A DNA stretch of 64,000 nt from Phenylobacterium sp. LH3H17 (GCF_024298925.1 NZ_CP101283.1:434001-498000); one strand, 5' to 3'. Numbered from the stretch's first letter, positions 14,974 through 22,326 are shown. Notes: a model not told the origin generated them from the letters alone. Numbers and translations are program-made.

Positions 14974-15330
14974 TCAGCGGGGACTGCCGTTTTCCCAGTA
15001 ATACCGGCCGGAGGCGGAGTCGTAATAATAGTACCGCCCCGCACGCTCGTCATAATACTGGCGCTTGTTGGTGGAGTTGGCGCCGCAGCCGCCGTCTTCC
15101 CGACAACCCTTGACCGCGCCGGCCGTGCCGCCGATGGCCGCGCCGATGGCGGCGCCGGTGCCGGCGTCGCCGGAACCCACGTTATTGCCGATCACCGCGC
15201 CGGCCAGTGCGCCCAGAGCCGCGCCGCCCGCGGCGTTGCGCTCGACATTGCCGGTGGTGGTGCAGGCCGCGGCCAACAGGCCGGCGCCGGCGATGGCGAT
15301 CAGCGGCATGAATGATCGGTGCTTCAGCAT
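14974..15330 (-). CDS. YMGG-like glycine-zipper lipoprotein
   Basis: This 118-residue protein begins MLKHRSFMPLIAIAGAGLLA with lipobox AAAC. A glycine-zipper segment follows (AAGGAALGALAGAVIGNNVG, then AAIGAAIGGTAGAVKG), then a tyrosine-rich tail with YYDERAGRYYYYDSASGRYYW. Such proteins are outer-membrane-associated stress lipoproteins. I chose the ATG at 15330 for its AAGGAG site; the in-frame start at 15372 would begin inside the promoter region. An exact GGAAC-N17-CGTT promoter lies just upstream. Confidence 0.82.
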   Translation of the reverse strand: MLKHRSFMPLIAIAGAGLLAAACTTTGNVERNAAGGAALGALAGAVIGNNVGSGDAGTGAAIGAAIGGTAGAVKGCREDGGCGANSTNKRQYYDERAGRYYYYDSASGRYYWENGSPR

Positions 15331-15365
15331 CTCTTGGCTCTCCTTGAGCTTATCCCTCGTGCCGC

Positions 15366-15391
15366 AACGCATCGGCGGTCGCCGGGGTTCC
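15366..15391 (-). promoter_or_regulatory. EcfG-type promoter (17-nt spacer) for the glycine-zipper gene
   Basis: On the minus strand: GGAAC (15391-15387), 17-nt spacer, CGTT (15369-15366). Predicted start is near 15359, about 28 nt before the ATG. Its -35 is 15 bp from the -35 of the divergent promoter at 15406. Confidence 0.7.
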
Positions 15392-15405
15392 GGGTTCGAC
15401 CTGCC

Positions 15406-15430
15406 GGAACCTGCCGCAGACGGCGCCGTT
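15406..15430 (+). promoter_or_regulatory. EcfG-type promoter for the lipid kinase-phosphoesterase operon
   Basis: GGAAC (15406-15410), 16-nt spacer, CGTT (15427-15430), an exact match. Predicted start is near 15437, about 58 nt before the GTG at 15495. Confidence 0.78.
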
Positions 15431-15494
15431 TCGGAAACGCCGCCGTCTGCGTCATAAGGGCGCCGGATCGGCGAGTGGGGCTAAGGACGACACA

Positions 15495-16376
15495 GTGGCG
15501 GGTAAGCCGAAGATTTCCAGAGTCGAAGTGGTGGTGAACGTCGCCTCCGGCAGCGTCGGGCCGGGCGCGCCCGATGAGATACAGGCCTTGCTGGCGGAAT
15601 GGGGCGTTCGGGCCACAGTCAGCGCGCCGGCTCCGGGCGAGCTGGGCCGTTGCCTGCGGGATGCCATCGACGCTGCGCCCGACGCCGTGCTGGTGCTAGC
15701 CGGCGACGGCACGGCGCGGGCGGCGGCGGAGCTCGCCGGTCCCGACGGTCCGCTGATCGCCCCGCTGCCGGGCGGGACCATGAACATGCTGCCTCACGCG
15801 GTCTATGGCGTCGTTCCCTGGCAGGAGGCCCTGAAGACCATTCTTGAGGACGGCCGGGAACAGGCGATCGGTGGCGGTGAGATCGATGGCCGCACCTTCC
15901 TGGTGGCGGCGATCCTGGGCTCGCCCGCCCTCTGGGCGCCCGCCCGCGAGGCGGTGCGCGACGGGGAGTTGAAGCTGGCCCTGGCCCGCGCCCAGCGCGC
16001 CTGGCGTCGCGCCTTTTCCGGACGCCTGCGCTATGCCCTCGACGGTGGGCCCCGAGGCAAGGCCGAGGCGCTCACCTTTCTCTGCCCAATGGCGTCGAAG
16101 GCCATGTCGAACGACGAGCAGGCCCTGGAGGTCGCGGCCATCGATCCCAAGGGCCTGGCCGACGCCGCCCGCATGGGGATCAAGGCCATCGTCGACGACT
16201 GGCGCAACGATCCAGCGGTGGAGGTGCGGTCCTGCCGTTCGGCCGGGGTCTGGGCCGCCGGCCGCATTCCGGCCGTGCTGGACGGAGAGCCCGTGCGATT
16301 GAACGCCACCACCCGGGTGACCTGGCGGCCGAAGGTGGCGCGGATCCTCGCCCCGCCAAAGGAGCATGGGGTTTGA
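15495..16376 (+). CDS. Diacylglycerol kinase-type (LCB5/YegS-like) lipid kinase
   Basis: This 293-residue protein has the DAGK catalytic domain. It begins with VVVNVASGSVG (a P-loop-like variant of NPxSG), then VLVLAGDGTARAAAE (the GGDGT motif as AGDGT) and LPGGTMNMLPHAV (the PxGTxN motif). It probably phosphorylates a lipid at the membrane. The start is GTG at 15495 after AAGGACG. Its TGA overlaps the TTG of the phosphoesterase gene, so the two are coupled. The EcfG promoter at 15406 suggests stress-linked lipid turnover. Confidence 0.82.
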   Translation: MAGKPKISRVEVVVNVASGSVGPGAPDEIQALLAEWGVRATVSAPAPGELGRCLRDAIDAAPDAVLVLAGDGTARAAAELAGPDGPLIAPLPGGTMNMLPHAVYGVVPWQEALKTILEDGREQAIGGGEIDGRTFLVAAILGSPALWAPAREAVRDGELKLALARAQRAWRRAFSGRLRYALDGGPRGKAEALTFLCPMASKAMSNDEQALEVAAIDPKGLADAARMGIKAIVDDWRNDPAVEVRSCRSAGVWAAGRIPAVLDGEPVRLNATTRVTWRPKVARILAPPKEHGV

Positions 16377-17155
16377 TCCGCCTGGCGCACCTGTCGGACA
16401 TCCATTTCGGAGGAGAGAACGTCGCCGCGGTGACCGGCGCGGCCGAGGTGCTGCGCGGCGGCGGATTCGACCTGACCATCATCTCGGGCGACCTGACCCA
16501 GTTCGGCGAGATCGGCGAGTTCGAGGCCGCCGCGGCCTGGATCAAGACCCTGCCGGGCCCCGTCCTGGTGACGCCGGGCAATCACGACGCGCCCTATATC
16601 GCCTGGTTCGAGCGGTTCTTCTCGCCCTTCGGACGGTTCCAGCGTCTGATCGGCCAGGTCGAGGGCCAGACCCACGTATCGCCGGGCCTCGCCGTGTTCG
16701 GCGTCAATACGGCCCGGGGCGTCCAGCCGCGCGCCAACTGGTCAAAGGGCCAGATTTCTCGCAGCCAGACCGAGCGCGCCCGCGATTGGCTTTGCGCGGC
16801 GCCGGCCAGCCAGCTCAAGGTGCTGGTGTGTCATCACCCATTGTCCGAGATGATCGGGGGCCCGATGACCGCCAAGGTCTGGGGCGGGGAGGCCGCGGCC
16901 AAGGCGTTTTCGGAAAGCCAGGTCGACCTGGTGCTTTCAGGCCATATCCACGCGCCCTTCGCCTGGCCCTATCCCTTCGGCGACGCGAAGACCTACGCCG
17001 CCGGGGCCGGGACCCTTTCCCTGCGCGAACGCGGTGTGCCCGCGGGTTTCAACATCGTGGAGGCCGACGAGCGCGAGATCCACATCAAGGCCCAGGACTG
17101 GAAGGGCTCGCACTACGAGACCTCGCGCACCTGGTCGCTGGACCGCCGGCAATAA
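16373..17155 (+). CDS. Calcineurin-like metallophosphoesterase
   Basis: This 260-residue protein has all metallophosphoesterase motifs: LSDIHFG (DxH), ISGDLTQFG (GDxx), TPGNHDAPY (GNHD), VCHHPLSEM and LSGHIHAPF (GHxH). The class hydrolyses cyclic nucleotides, nucleotides or lipid pyrophosphates with two metal ions. The TTG at 16373 overlaps the stop of the lipid kinase gene (TTGA). Pairing with a lipid kinase suggests a lipid or phospholipid-headgroup substrate, but this is inference. A strong terminator follows. Confidence 0.87.
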   Translation: MIRLAHLSDIHFGGENVAAVTGAAEVLRGGGFDLTIISGDLTQFGEIGEFEAAAAWIKTLPGPVLVTPGNHDAPYIAWFERFFSPFGRFQRLIGQVEGQTHVSPGLAVFGVNTARGVQPRANWSKGQISRSQTERARDWLCAAPASQLKVLVCHHPLSEMIGGPMTAKVWGGEAAAKAFSESQVDLVLSGHIHAPFAWPYPFGDAKTYAAGAGTLSLRERGVPAGFNIVEADEREIHIKAQDWKGSHYETSRTWSLDRRQ

Positions 17156-17187
17156 AACGCCCGCCTTCCGGGGAAGGCGGGCGTTTT
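17154..17187. terminator. Intrinsic terminator between phosphoesterase and DUF1328 copy 2
   Basis: AAAACGCCCGCCTTCC pairs with GGAAGGCGGGCGTTTT as a 16-bp stem with a 2-nt spacing at the axis. T-runs on both strands fit convergent genes. It overlaps the TAA at 17153. Confidence 0.85.
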
Positions 17188-17209
17188 AGTTGTCGAGTCG
17201 TGGAGCGTG

Positions 17210-17383
17210 CTAGAGTGCGCCGCGCCCTCGCACCATGTGCATGATGAGGGAAACCACGAACAGCACCAAGAACACGAAGAAGACAATCTTCGCAATGCCC
17301 ATCGCCGCGCCGGCGATGGAAGTGAAACCGAGAAGACCGGCGATCAGAGCGACCACCAGGAAAGTCAAAGCCCAACCGAGCAT
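17210..17383 (-). CDS. DUF1328 small membrane protein (YtjA-like), copy 2
   Basis: This 57-residue protein begins [20 protein letters not shown], has a second membrane segment [17 protein letters not shown] and ends HMVRGRGAL. It aligns end to end with the copy at 13031, both starting MLGW and ending in a basic RG-containing tail. GAGGAA lies upstream of the ATG at 17383. It has its own exact EcfG promoter inside the sodB coding region. Confidence 0.88.
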   Translation of the reverse strand: MLGWALTFLVVALIAGLLGFTSIAGAAMGIAKIVFFVFLVLFVVSLIMHMVRGRGAL

Positions 17384-17398
17384 AGTCGTTCCTCCGAG

Positions 17399-18082
17399 TT
17401 AGCGTCCCAGATTCGAACGCTTTTCGGCCGCTCCCGTTCCCGAAGAACTGACGGGATCCGGATGGCGCCAGATCTCGCCGTCTCCGCGCGCCGCCGCATA
17501 CTGGTCGCCGGCGAAGGCCCAGTTCGGCAGGGCGTCGAACCACGCCTCCAGGAAGGCCTGCCGGTCGTTCTTGTGGTCGAGATAATAGGCGTGCTCCCAC
17601 AGGTCGCAGACGAACAGCGGGGTTAGGCCCTGGTGGGTGAGCAGGTCGTCGCCGTCATGGGTGTCGACCACCCTGAGCGTCTGGCCCTCGGCCGCCAGCC
17701 AGACCCAGCCCGAGCCGAAGTGAGCAGCGCCGAGTTCGACGAACTTCGCCTTGAGGTCGGCCAGGCCGCCGAAATCGCGGTCGATCGCCTCGGCCAGGCC
17801 ATCCGTCGGCGTCTGGGCCTTGGCGCTCATGCAGGTCCAGAAAAAGGTGTGGTTCCAGAGCTGGGCGGCGTTGTTGAACAGCTTCCTGGCGTCCGCCTTT
17901 CCGGCGGCTTCGCGGATGACATCTTCAAGGCTGGTGGGGCGCGCGCCCTGCTCGCCCAAAAGCTGGTTGGTGGTGTCGACGTACTTCTGGTGATGCTTCT
18001 CGTGGTGCAGGTGCATGGTCGCCCGACCAATCACCGGCTCAAGCGCGGCGTGGTCATAGGGCAGTGGGGGAAGCTCGAACAT
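17399..18082 (-). CDS. sodB: Superoxide dismutase, Fe-type
   Basis: This 227-residue enzyme dismutates superoxide in the cytoplasm. Metal ligands are in HLHHEKHH, NHTFFW and CDLWEHAYYLDH (Asp and His). The glutamine in NNAAQLWNHTFFW is at the position characteristic of Fe-SOD, while HFGSGWVWL lacks the Mn-type glutamine. The C terminus extends about 20 residues beyond DGEIWRHPD, and this extra coding region contains the promoter of DUF1328 copy 2. I found no EcfG motif upstream of sodB itself. Confidence 0.93.
   Translation of the reverse strand: MFELPPLPYDHAALEPVIGRATMHLHHEKHHQKYVDTTNQLLGEQGARPTSLEDVIREAAGKADARKLFNNAAQLWNHTFFWTCMSAKAQTPTDGLAEAIDRDFGGLADLKAKFVELGAAHFGSGWVWLAAEGQTLRVVDTHDGDDLLTHQGLTPLFVCDLWEHAYYLDHKNDRQAFLEAWFDALPNWAFAGDQYAAARGDGEIWRHPDPVSSSGTGAAEKRSNLGR
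17416..17440 (-). promoter_or_regulatory. EcfG-type promoter for DUF1328 copy 2, inside sodB
   Basis: On the minus strand: GGAAC (17440-17436), 16-nt spacer, CGTT (17419-17416). Both elements lie within the C-terminal codons of sodB. Predicted start is near 17409, about 26 nt before the ATG at 17383. Confidence 0.78.
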
Positions 18083-18150
18083 GGGATCATCCTGGGGAGG
18101 CGCGGTAAGCCCGCTGTCCCTGGAAAACCCCCCTCCGGGCGTTTGGTTCG

Positions 18151-18543
18151 CTATTTCTTGGAGGCGCGGCCGGCCATGACCGCCGAGACGACCGCGGCGG
18201 TGATCTTAGGGTTCTTCAGCGCCACGGCGGCGGCCGCGGCCACCACGCCGGCGGCCACCCAGGGCTTGTCGCGGGCCAGCTCGAAGACGCGCGAGGTCAG
18301 GTCTTTCTCCTGGCCCCCGACGCGCAACTTTTTCGGCGGATTAGCGCGGATCAGCAGGATCGCGGCCAGGATGGCCATCACCACCGTCGCGGCGCCCGCG
18401 ACGATCACCGACGCCCAGGCGGGCCCGACCGAGGGAAGCACCGCGGCGTGCAGCGCCATGGCCAGGGCGACCACGCAAACGACCGCCGCCGCGGCGAGCG
18501 CGGCGACGGCGACGGCGAAATAGACCGCCTTCTTCAGGATCAA
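18151..18543 (-). CDS. Holin-superfamily-III-like membrane protein
   Basis: This 130-residue protein has two long hydrophobic helices (AVYFAVAVAALAAAAVVCVV and VIVAGAATVVMAILAAILLI) separated by a short loop. A cytoplasmic segment follows, then a weaker alanine-rich helix AGVVAAAAAVALKN. It resembles the holin-X/DUF1469 group that often accompanies DUF883 proteins. The TTG at 18543 overlaps the TGA of the DUF883 gene (TTGA), so translation is coupled. The actual function is unknown, and no lysis genes are near. Confidence 0.72.
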   Translation of the reverse strand: MILKKAVYFAVAVAALAAAAVVCVVALAMALHAAVLPSVGPAWASVIVAGAATVVMAILAAILLIRANPPKKLRVGGQEKDLTSRVFELARDKPWVAAGVVAAAAAVALKNPKITAAVVSAVMAGRASKK

Positions 18544-18863
18544 CGCTTGCGGCCGCTGGCCAGCAGGAGGCCGATCAGCAGGCCGGCGCCCAGGGCGGCG
18601 CCCGCGGCGATCAGGGGACGTTCCTTCACGCGCTCGACGACGTAGCGCTGGGCTTCGTCGATGTGCTGGCCGGCGTTGTCGGCATAGGTGCGCGACTGGG
18701 CGCGGACCTGTTCCAGGCCCTCGGCGACCACCTTCTCGAAACGCTTGGCCGCGTCGTTGAAGCTGCGTTGGGCCTCGGCCGTCAGCTTGGCGGCGGACTC
18801 GGTGACCGAGTGAGCCGCGTTGCGGGCCTCGTCGGTGGCATGGTCGATGGCGTTCGTGCCCAT
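18540..18863 (-). CDS. DUF883 (ElaB/YqjD-like) membrane-anchored protein
   Basis: This 107-residue protein has a long amphipathic helical part with heptad character (residues 5-80, EAQRSFNDAAKRFEKVVAE). A C-terminal membrane anchor follows (LIAAGAALGAGLLIGLLLA) with a basic end GRKR. The family includes the stationary-phase, ribosome-associated inner-membrane proteins YqjD and ElaB. An exact EcfG promoter lies about 62 bp upstream. It is the first gene of a two-gene stress operon. Confidence 0.87.
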   Translation of the reverse strand: MGTNAIDHATDEARNAAHSVTESAAKLTAEAQRSFNDAAKRFEKVVAEGLEQVRAQSRTYADNAGQHIDEAQRYVVERVKERPLIAAGAALGAGLLIGLLLASGRKR

Positions 18864-18924
18864 GTGGGTGGTCTCCAGGATGTTCGGCAGGCCTCAAGCA
18901 AGGGCGCCCAGGCGTTACAGCCCA

Positions 18925-18949
18925 AACGCCGCACATATTAGGCGGTTCC
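18925..18949 (-). promoter_or_regulatory. EcfG-type promoter for the DUF883-holin-like operon
   Basis: On the minus strand: GGAAC (18949-18945), 16-nt spacer, CGTT (18928-18925), an exact match. Predicted start is near 18918, leaving a leader of about 55 nt. Confidence 0.8.
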
Positions 18950-19048
18950 GGCATGCGGCGGAAGCCGGTTGCTGACGACGCCGCAAAAGGCTGGGTGCAA
19001 CTCTCGGTTCCTGTCGCTTCGCAGCGAAGCTGGCTTTATGGTGCGGCT

Positions 19049-20464
19049 ATGGCGAAGACCGCCTCTGAACCCAACCTCGACAGGGAACGCCTCGAGCTGG
19101 CGCTGCAATCGGCGCGCCTGGGCGAGTACGAGTGGGACATGGTCCGCGACATCTTCCGCATCAGCGCGCGGATGTCGGCGATAACAGGCCTGCCGCAAGG
19201 CGACCTGGACGCCGAGAAGGGCGAGGCGCTCTATCGCGGCGTCCATCCCGAGGATCGCGAAACCACCCGCAAGACCATGGAAGCCTCGATGCGCGCCACG
19301 GGGCGGTTCGAGACGGAATACCGGCGGATTCGCGAGGACGACGGGCGCACGGTCTGGATGCGCTCGTCCGGCCTGCTGGTACGTGATGATGACGGCCGCC
19401 CCGTCCGCGTCTGCGGTGTCGTGCAGGACGTCAGCGACAACCACCTGGAGGATGATCGCCGCCGCACCCTGATGGGGGAGCTGGATCACCGGGTGAAGAA
19501 CGTCCTGGCCACGGTCCAGGCCCTGGCCTTCCAGACCGCCAAGCGCACCACCTCACTGGACAGCTTCCTGGCCACCTTCGCTGGGCGGCTGAAGGCCATG
19601 GGTTCGGCCAACGAACTGCTGACCGCCGCCCGCTGGCGAGGCGCGGCGATCGCCCACCTCGCCGCCGCGGAGCTGGGCGGCTTGGCGCCCGGCCAGACCC
19701 GCTGGGAGGGGCCGGAGCTGTTCCTCACGCCTCGTGCCGCCAACGCCCTTTCGCTGGCCCTGCACGAACTGGCCACCAATGCGGTCAAGTTCGGGGCGCT
19801 CTCCGTAGAGTCCGGCCGCGTGGAGGTGCGTTGGACGCGGCTCGCCGACGGCGGGTTCGAGTTGTTCTGGACGGAGACTGGAGGACCCCCGGTCAATCCA
19901 CCGACCCGACGCGGTTTCGGCTCCACCCTGCTGGCCCAGGTGACAGGGCGCGAGTTGAACGGCGAGACCGAGGTCGAGTATCGTCGGGCCGGGGTGCGGG
20001 TGCGGTTGCGCGCCAGTCCCGCGGCCGTGGTCGCACGACCCGAGACCGTCCCAGAGGCGCCGGTGCGCCAGGCGATCGAAACGGTCTCGGCGCCCACCGG
20101 TCCGACCGATCTCACCGGCTCGCGGGTGCTGATCGTCGAGGACGCGGTGCTGTTGGCCCTGGAGCTGGAGACCGGGCTGTCGGAGGCGGGCGCAGAAGTC
20201 ATCGGCCCCGCCTACGAACTCTCCGAGGCCATGGCCCTACTGAACCAGCGGATCGACGCGGCCGTGCTCGACGCCAATCTCAACGGCCTGTCGGTGACCC
20301 CCGTGGCCGAGGCCCTCGCAGCGCGCGGCATCCCCTTCGTGTTCGCCACAGGCTATGGTGATGCTGGCGGCGCCCCCTTGGGATTCGACGCCCCGATCAT
20401 CCGCAAGCCCTATGACGTGACGCAGGTGGCGGCCGCCGTGGCGGCGGTGCTGCGAGGAGTCTAG
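19049..20464 (+). CDS. PAS - HWE histidine kinase - FATGUY-type receiver hybrid
   Basis: This 471-residue soluble protein has a PAS domain (about residues 10-135, with LGEYEWDMVRDIFRISAR and VQDVSDNH). A HWE/HisKA_2 kinase follows, with H-box ELDHRVKNVLATVQAL near residue 150 and N-box ALHELATNAVKFGAL. The C-terminal receiver (residues about 350-471) has VLIVEDAVLLA, the acceptor in AVLDANLNG and the motif FVFATGYGD, which marks FATGUY regulators. Such kinases feed PhyR in other alphaproteobacteria. The ATG at 19049 is the first before the PAS domain; its ribosome site is weak. I see no EcfG promoter upstream. It is a candidate GSR input or brake. Confidence 0.82.
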   Translation: MAKTASEPNLDRERLELALQSARLGEYEWDMVRDIFRISARMSAITGLPQGDLDAEKGEALYRGVHPEDRETTRKTMEASMRATGRFETEYRRIREDDGRTVWMRSSGLLVRDDDGRPVRVCGVVQDVSDNHLEDDRRRTLMGELDHRVKNVLATVQALAFQTAKRTTSLDSFLATFAGRLKAMGSANELLTAARWRGAAIAHLAAAELGGLAPGQTRWEGPELFLTPRAANALSLALHELATNAVKFGALSVESGRVEVRWTRLADGGFELFWTETGGPPVNPPTRRGFGSTLLAQVTGRELNGETEVEYRRAGVRVRLRASPAAVVARPETVPEAPVRQAIETVSAPTGPTDLTGSRVLIVEDAVLLALELETGLSEAGAEVIGPAYELSEAMALLNQRIDAAVLDANLNGLSVTPVAEALAARGIPFVFATGYGDAGGAPLGFDAPIIRKPYDVTQVAAAVAAVLRGV

Positions 20465-21258
20465 ACCTTCAGGAACTCCACCATGGCCGGGACCGCGGCG
20501 CGGTCCTGCAGCATGAACAGGTGGCCGCCCTCGAAGAAGCGCAGCGTCGCGTGCGGGATACGGGCGGCCATCTTCTCCTGGGTCTCCGGCAGGGCCACGC
20601 CATCGTAGCGACCCGCCGCGATCAGGGTCGGGGCCTCGATGTCTCCCAACCGGTCCCAGGTATCGTGGTCCTTGCGGGCCTCGAGCTGGCGGTGGGCGCC
20701 CTGCCTGCGGCCAGGTTCGTCGGCGAAGGGATCGGCCGATCCCAACGCCACCAGCTGAGCGTAGGTCTCGGGGTTGGCGGCCGCCCAGCCGGCGTCGCGG
20801 CGAGTGTCGGAGATCGGGATCAGATGCCTGGCCCGGGCTTCTCCGGTCAGATGCTCGATCTCGTGGAAGGGATAGGAGGCGCCGCCCGCCCCGCCCGGCG
20901 AGGTGCAGGCCAGGACCAGGCGTTCGATGCGGCCGGGATGCCGCAGGGCCAGCTCCTGGGCCACCATTCCGCCGAATGAGACGCCGACCACATGGGCCTG
21001 GTCCCAGCCGAGGTGGGCCATCAGCCCGGCGGCGTCATCGGCATAGTCGGCCATGCTGTAGGGCCGATCAGGCTTGTCGGACCGGCCGAGCCCGCGCTGG
21101 TCGTGGGAGACCAGGTCGAAAGCCTTGGCCAGCGGTCCGTCGAACTGGTTGGGCTTGTTGCGCAGGTCGCCCCCGGTGCCGGAGATGAACAGCAGGGGCG
21201 CACCCTCGCCGGCCCGTTCGAAATAGATATCAAGTCCGTTCACATGCACGGTCGGCAT
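20461..21258 (-). CDS. Alpha/beta hydrolase
   Basis: This 265-residue protein has the alpha/beta hydrolase fold: oxyanion segment FISGTGGDLRN, the DQRGLGRSDKPD strand-loop, the nucleophile elbow GVSFGGMVAQ, an acid in IAAGRYDGVALPE and the catalytic histidine in FEGGHLFM. The substrate is unknown. It overlaps the convergent hybrid kinase gene by 4 bp. The COQ9 gene lies upstream on the same strand, 24 bp away, so the two may be co-transcribed. Confidence 0.87.
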   Translation of the reverse strand: MPTVHVNGLDIYFERAGEGAPLLFISGTGGDLRNKPNQFDGPLAKAFDLVSHDQRGLGRSDKPDRPYSMADYADDAAGLMAHLGWDQAHVVGVSFGGMVAQELALRHPGRIERLVLACTSPGGAGGASYPFHEIEHLTGEARARHLIPISDTRRDAGWAAANPETYAQLVALGSADPFADEPGRRQGAHRQLEARKDHDTWDRLGDIEAPTLIAAGRYDGVALPETQEKMAARIPHATLRFFEGGHLFMLQDRAAVPAMVEFLKV

Positions 21259-21282
21259 TCAATCGTCTCCCAGCGTCACGGC

Positions 21283-21915
21283 CTAGCCGTAGCGGAGCTT
21301 GGCCAGGGCGCCCGCCAGGTCCTTCAGCAGGTCGCCGGTCTTCAGGCCGGCCTTCCAGGTCTCGAAGGCCATGACGTTCTCGATGCGGGCGTCGACGAAG
21401 CTCATCGCCTCCTCCTTGCCGCCCGACAGCCGGATGGCGAGCGCCGAGGCCAGGATGCCCGCCAGGATCGCGCGCTTGGAATAGTGGTTCTCGTCGGTGG
21501 CCGTGTCGCCCGCCCAGCGCCACAGCTTGTCGGCGCTGTCCCACAGCAGCCGCGCGGCCAGCGGGAGGTGGAGCGGCAGGGACAAGTATCCCGCCCAGCG
21601 GCGCACGGCCGCCTCGTCCTGGGCCGCGGCGTCCAGCCGCGCCTCGACGGCGGCGCGGATCCTGGCGCGGATCTTCAGGCCGGCGGGGTCGGGCAGGGCG
21701 GCCAGGGCTGTGGAATCATGCCGTCTCGCCAGCAGGGCGGCGAGGTCCGCCGGTCCGTTCGGCAGCAGAAGTTCGGTCTCGGCCGCAGAAAGCCCGCAGG
21801 CCTGGCCCGCCGCGCGCACCGTCGGCCAGGTGAAGCCCCCGGTGGTGACTCGCGTGAGCGCTGCGTCCAGCACCTGTTGCTCAGTGGTTTCGGCCCAGCC
21901 GTCTTGGTTCGTCAT
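21283..21915 (-). CDS. COQ9 family protein (ubiquinone biosynthesis, TetR-like lipid-binding fold)
   Basis: This 210-residue protein begins MTNQDGWAETTEQQVLDAAL with a TetR-like helix-turn-helix relic. It carries the COQ9 core: ARILAGILASALAIRLSG-like segments (SKRAILAGILASALAIRLSG) and the final FVDARIENVMAFETWKAG. COQ9 presents lipid intermediates to COQ7-type hydroxylases. The frame runs much further upstream (to 22344), but that extension overlaps rpsU in antisense and is rejected. The start is the ATG at 21915. Confidence 0.85.
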   Translation of the reverse strand: MTNQDGWAETTEQQVLDAALTRVTTGGFTWPTVRAAGQACGLSAAETELLLPNGPADLAALLARRHDSTALAALPDPAGLKIRARIRAAVEARLDAAAQDEAAVRRWAGYLSLPLHLPLAARLLWDSADKLWRWAGDTATDENHYSKRAILAGILASALAIRLSGGKEEAMSFVDARIENVMAFETWKAGLKTGDLLKDLAGALAKLRYG

Positions 21916-22092
21916 GGCTTCTTTTAACCGGCCTTTTTGCGCCTGTCCGCCGTGGACATCGGCTGATCGTTCTGCTATCTGCCCGCGCTCAACTCGAAGG
22001 CCCGTAGCCATCGGGTTAAAAAGCTTTTGTCCGTTCGCCGCCGCCTGACCCCAGGATTGGCCGAGCGGGAACGGGTAATAGGAGAGAGACCT

Positions 22093-22326
22093 CTGGTTCA
22101 GATTTTCGTTCGCGACAATAACGTCGATCAGGCCCTCAAGGCGCTGAAGAAGAAGATGCAGCGCGAGGGCTCGTTCCGCGAGATGAAGCGGCACGTGCAT
22201 TATGAGAAGCCGAGCGAGAAGCGCGCGCGCCAGAAGGCCGAGGCCGTTCGCCGCGCCCGCAAGCTGGCCCGCAAGCGCGCGCAGCGCGAAGGCCTGATCG
22301 CGGCGCCGAAGAAGCCCGTGCGGTAG
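22093..22326 (+). CDS. rpsU: 30S ribosomal protein S21, apparently from a CTG start
   Basis: The 77-residue product matches bS21: [20 protein letters not shown], then [19 protein letters not shown] and a basic tail [17 protein letters not shown]. Family members begin M-V-Q, and the codon before GTT-CAG is CTG at 22093. AGGAGAGAG lies 4-8 nt upstream, which places CTG at a normal start distance. No ATG, GTG or TTG is nearby; the next in-frame candidate is a TTG 66 nt upstream, before the ribosome site. A terminator follows the stop. Confidence 0.9.
   Translation: MVQIFVRDNNVDQALKALKKKMQREGSFREMKRHVHYEKPSEKRARQKAEAVRRARKLARKRAQREGLIAAPKKPVR

Noticed and set aside
17399-18150. EcfG promoter for sodB
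   Set aside because: I looked for CGTT/GGAAC pairs on the minus strand between 18083 and 18150 and found none with 16 or 17 nt spacing.
18151-18543. Prophage lysis holin
   Set aside because: The holin-like protein has no endolysin, spanin or phage gene nearby and is coupled to a DUF883 stress protein under an EcfG promoter.
18950-19048. EcfG promoter for the PAS-HWE-FATGUY kinase
   Set aside because: No GGAAC on the plus strand here; only the divergent promoter at 18925-18949 is present.
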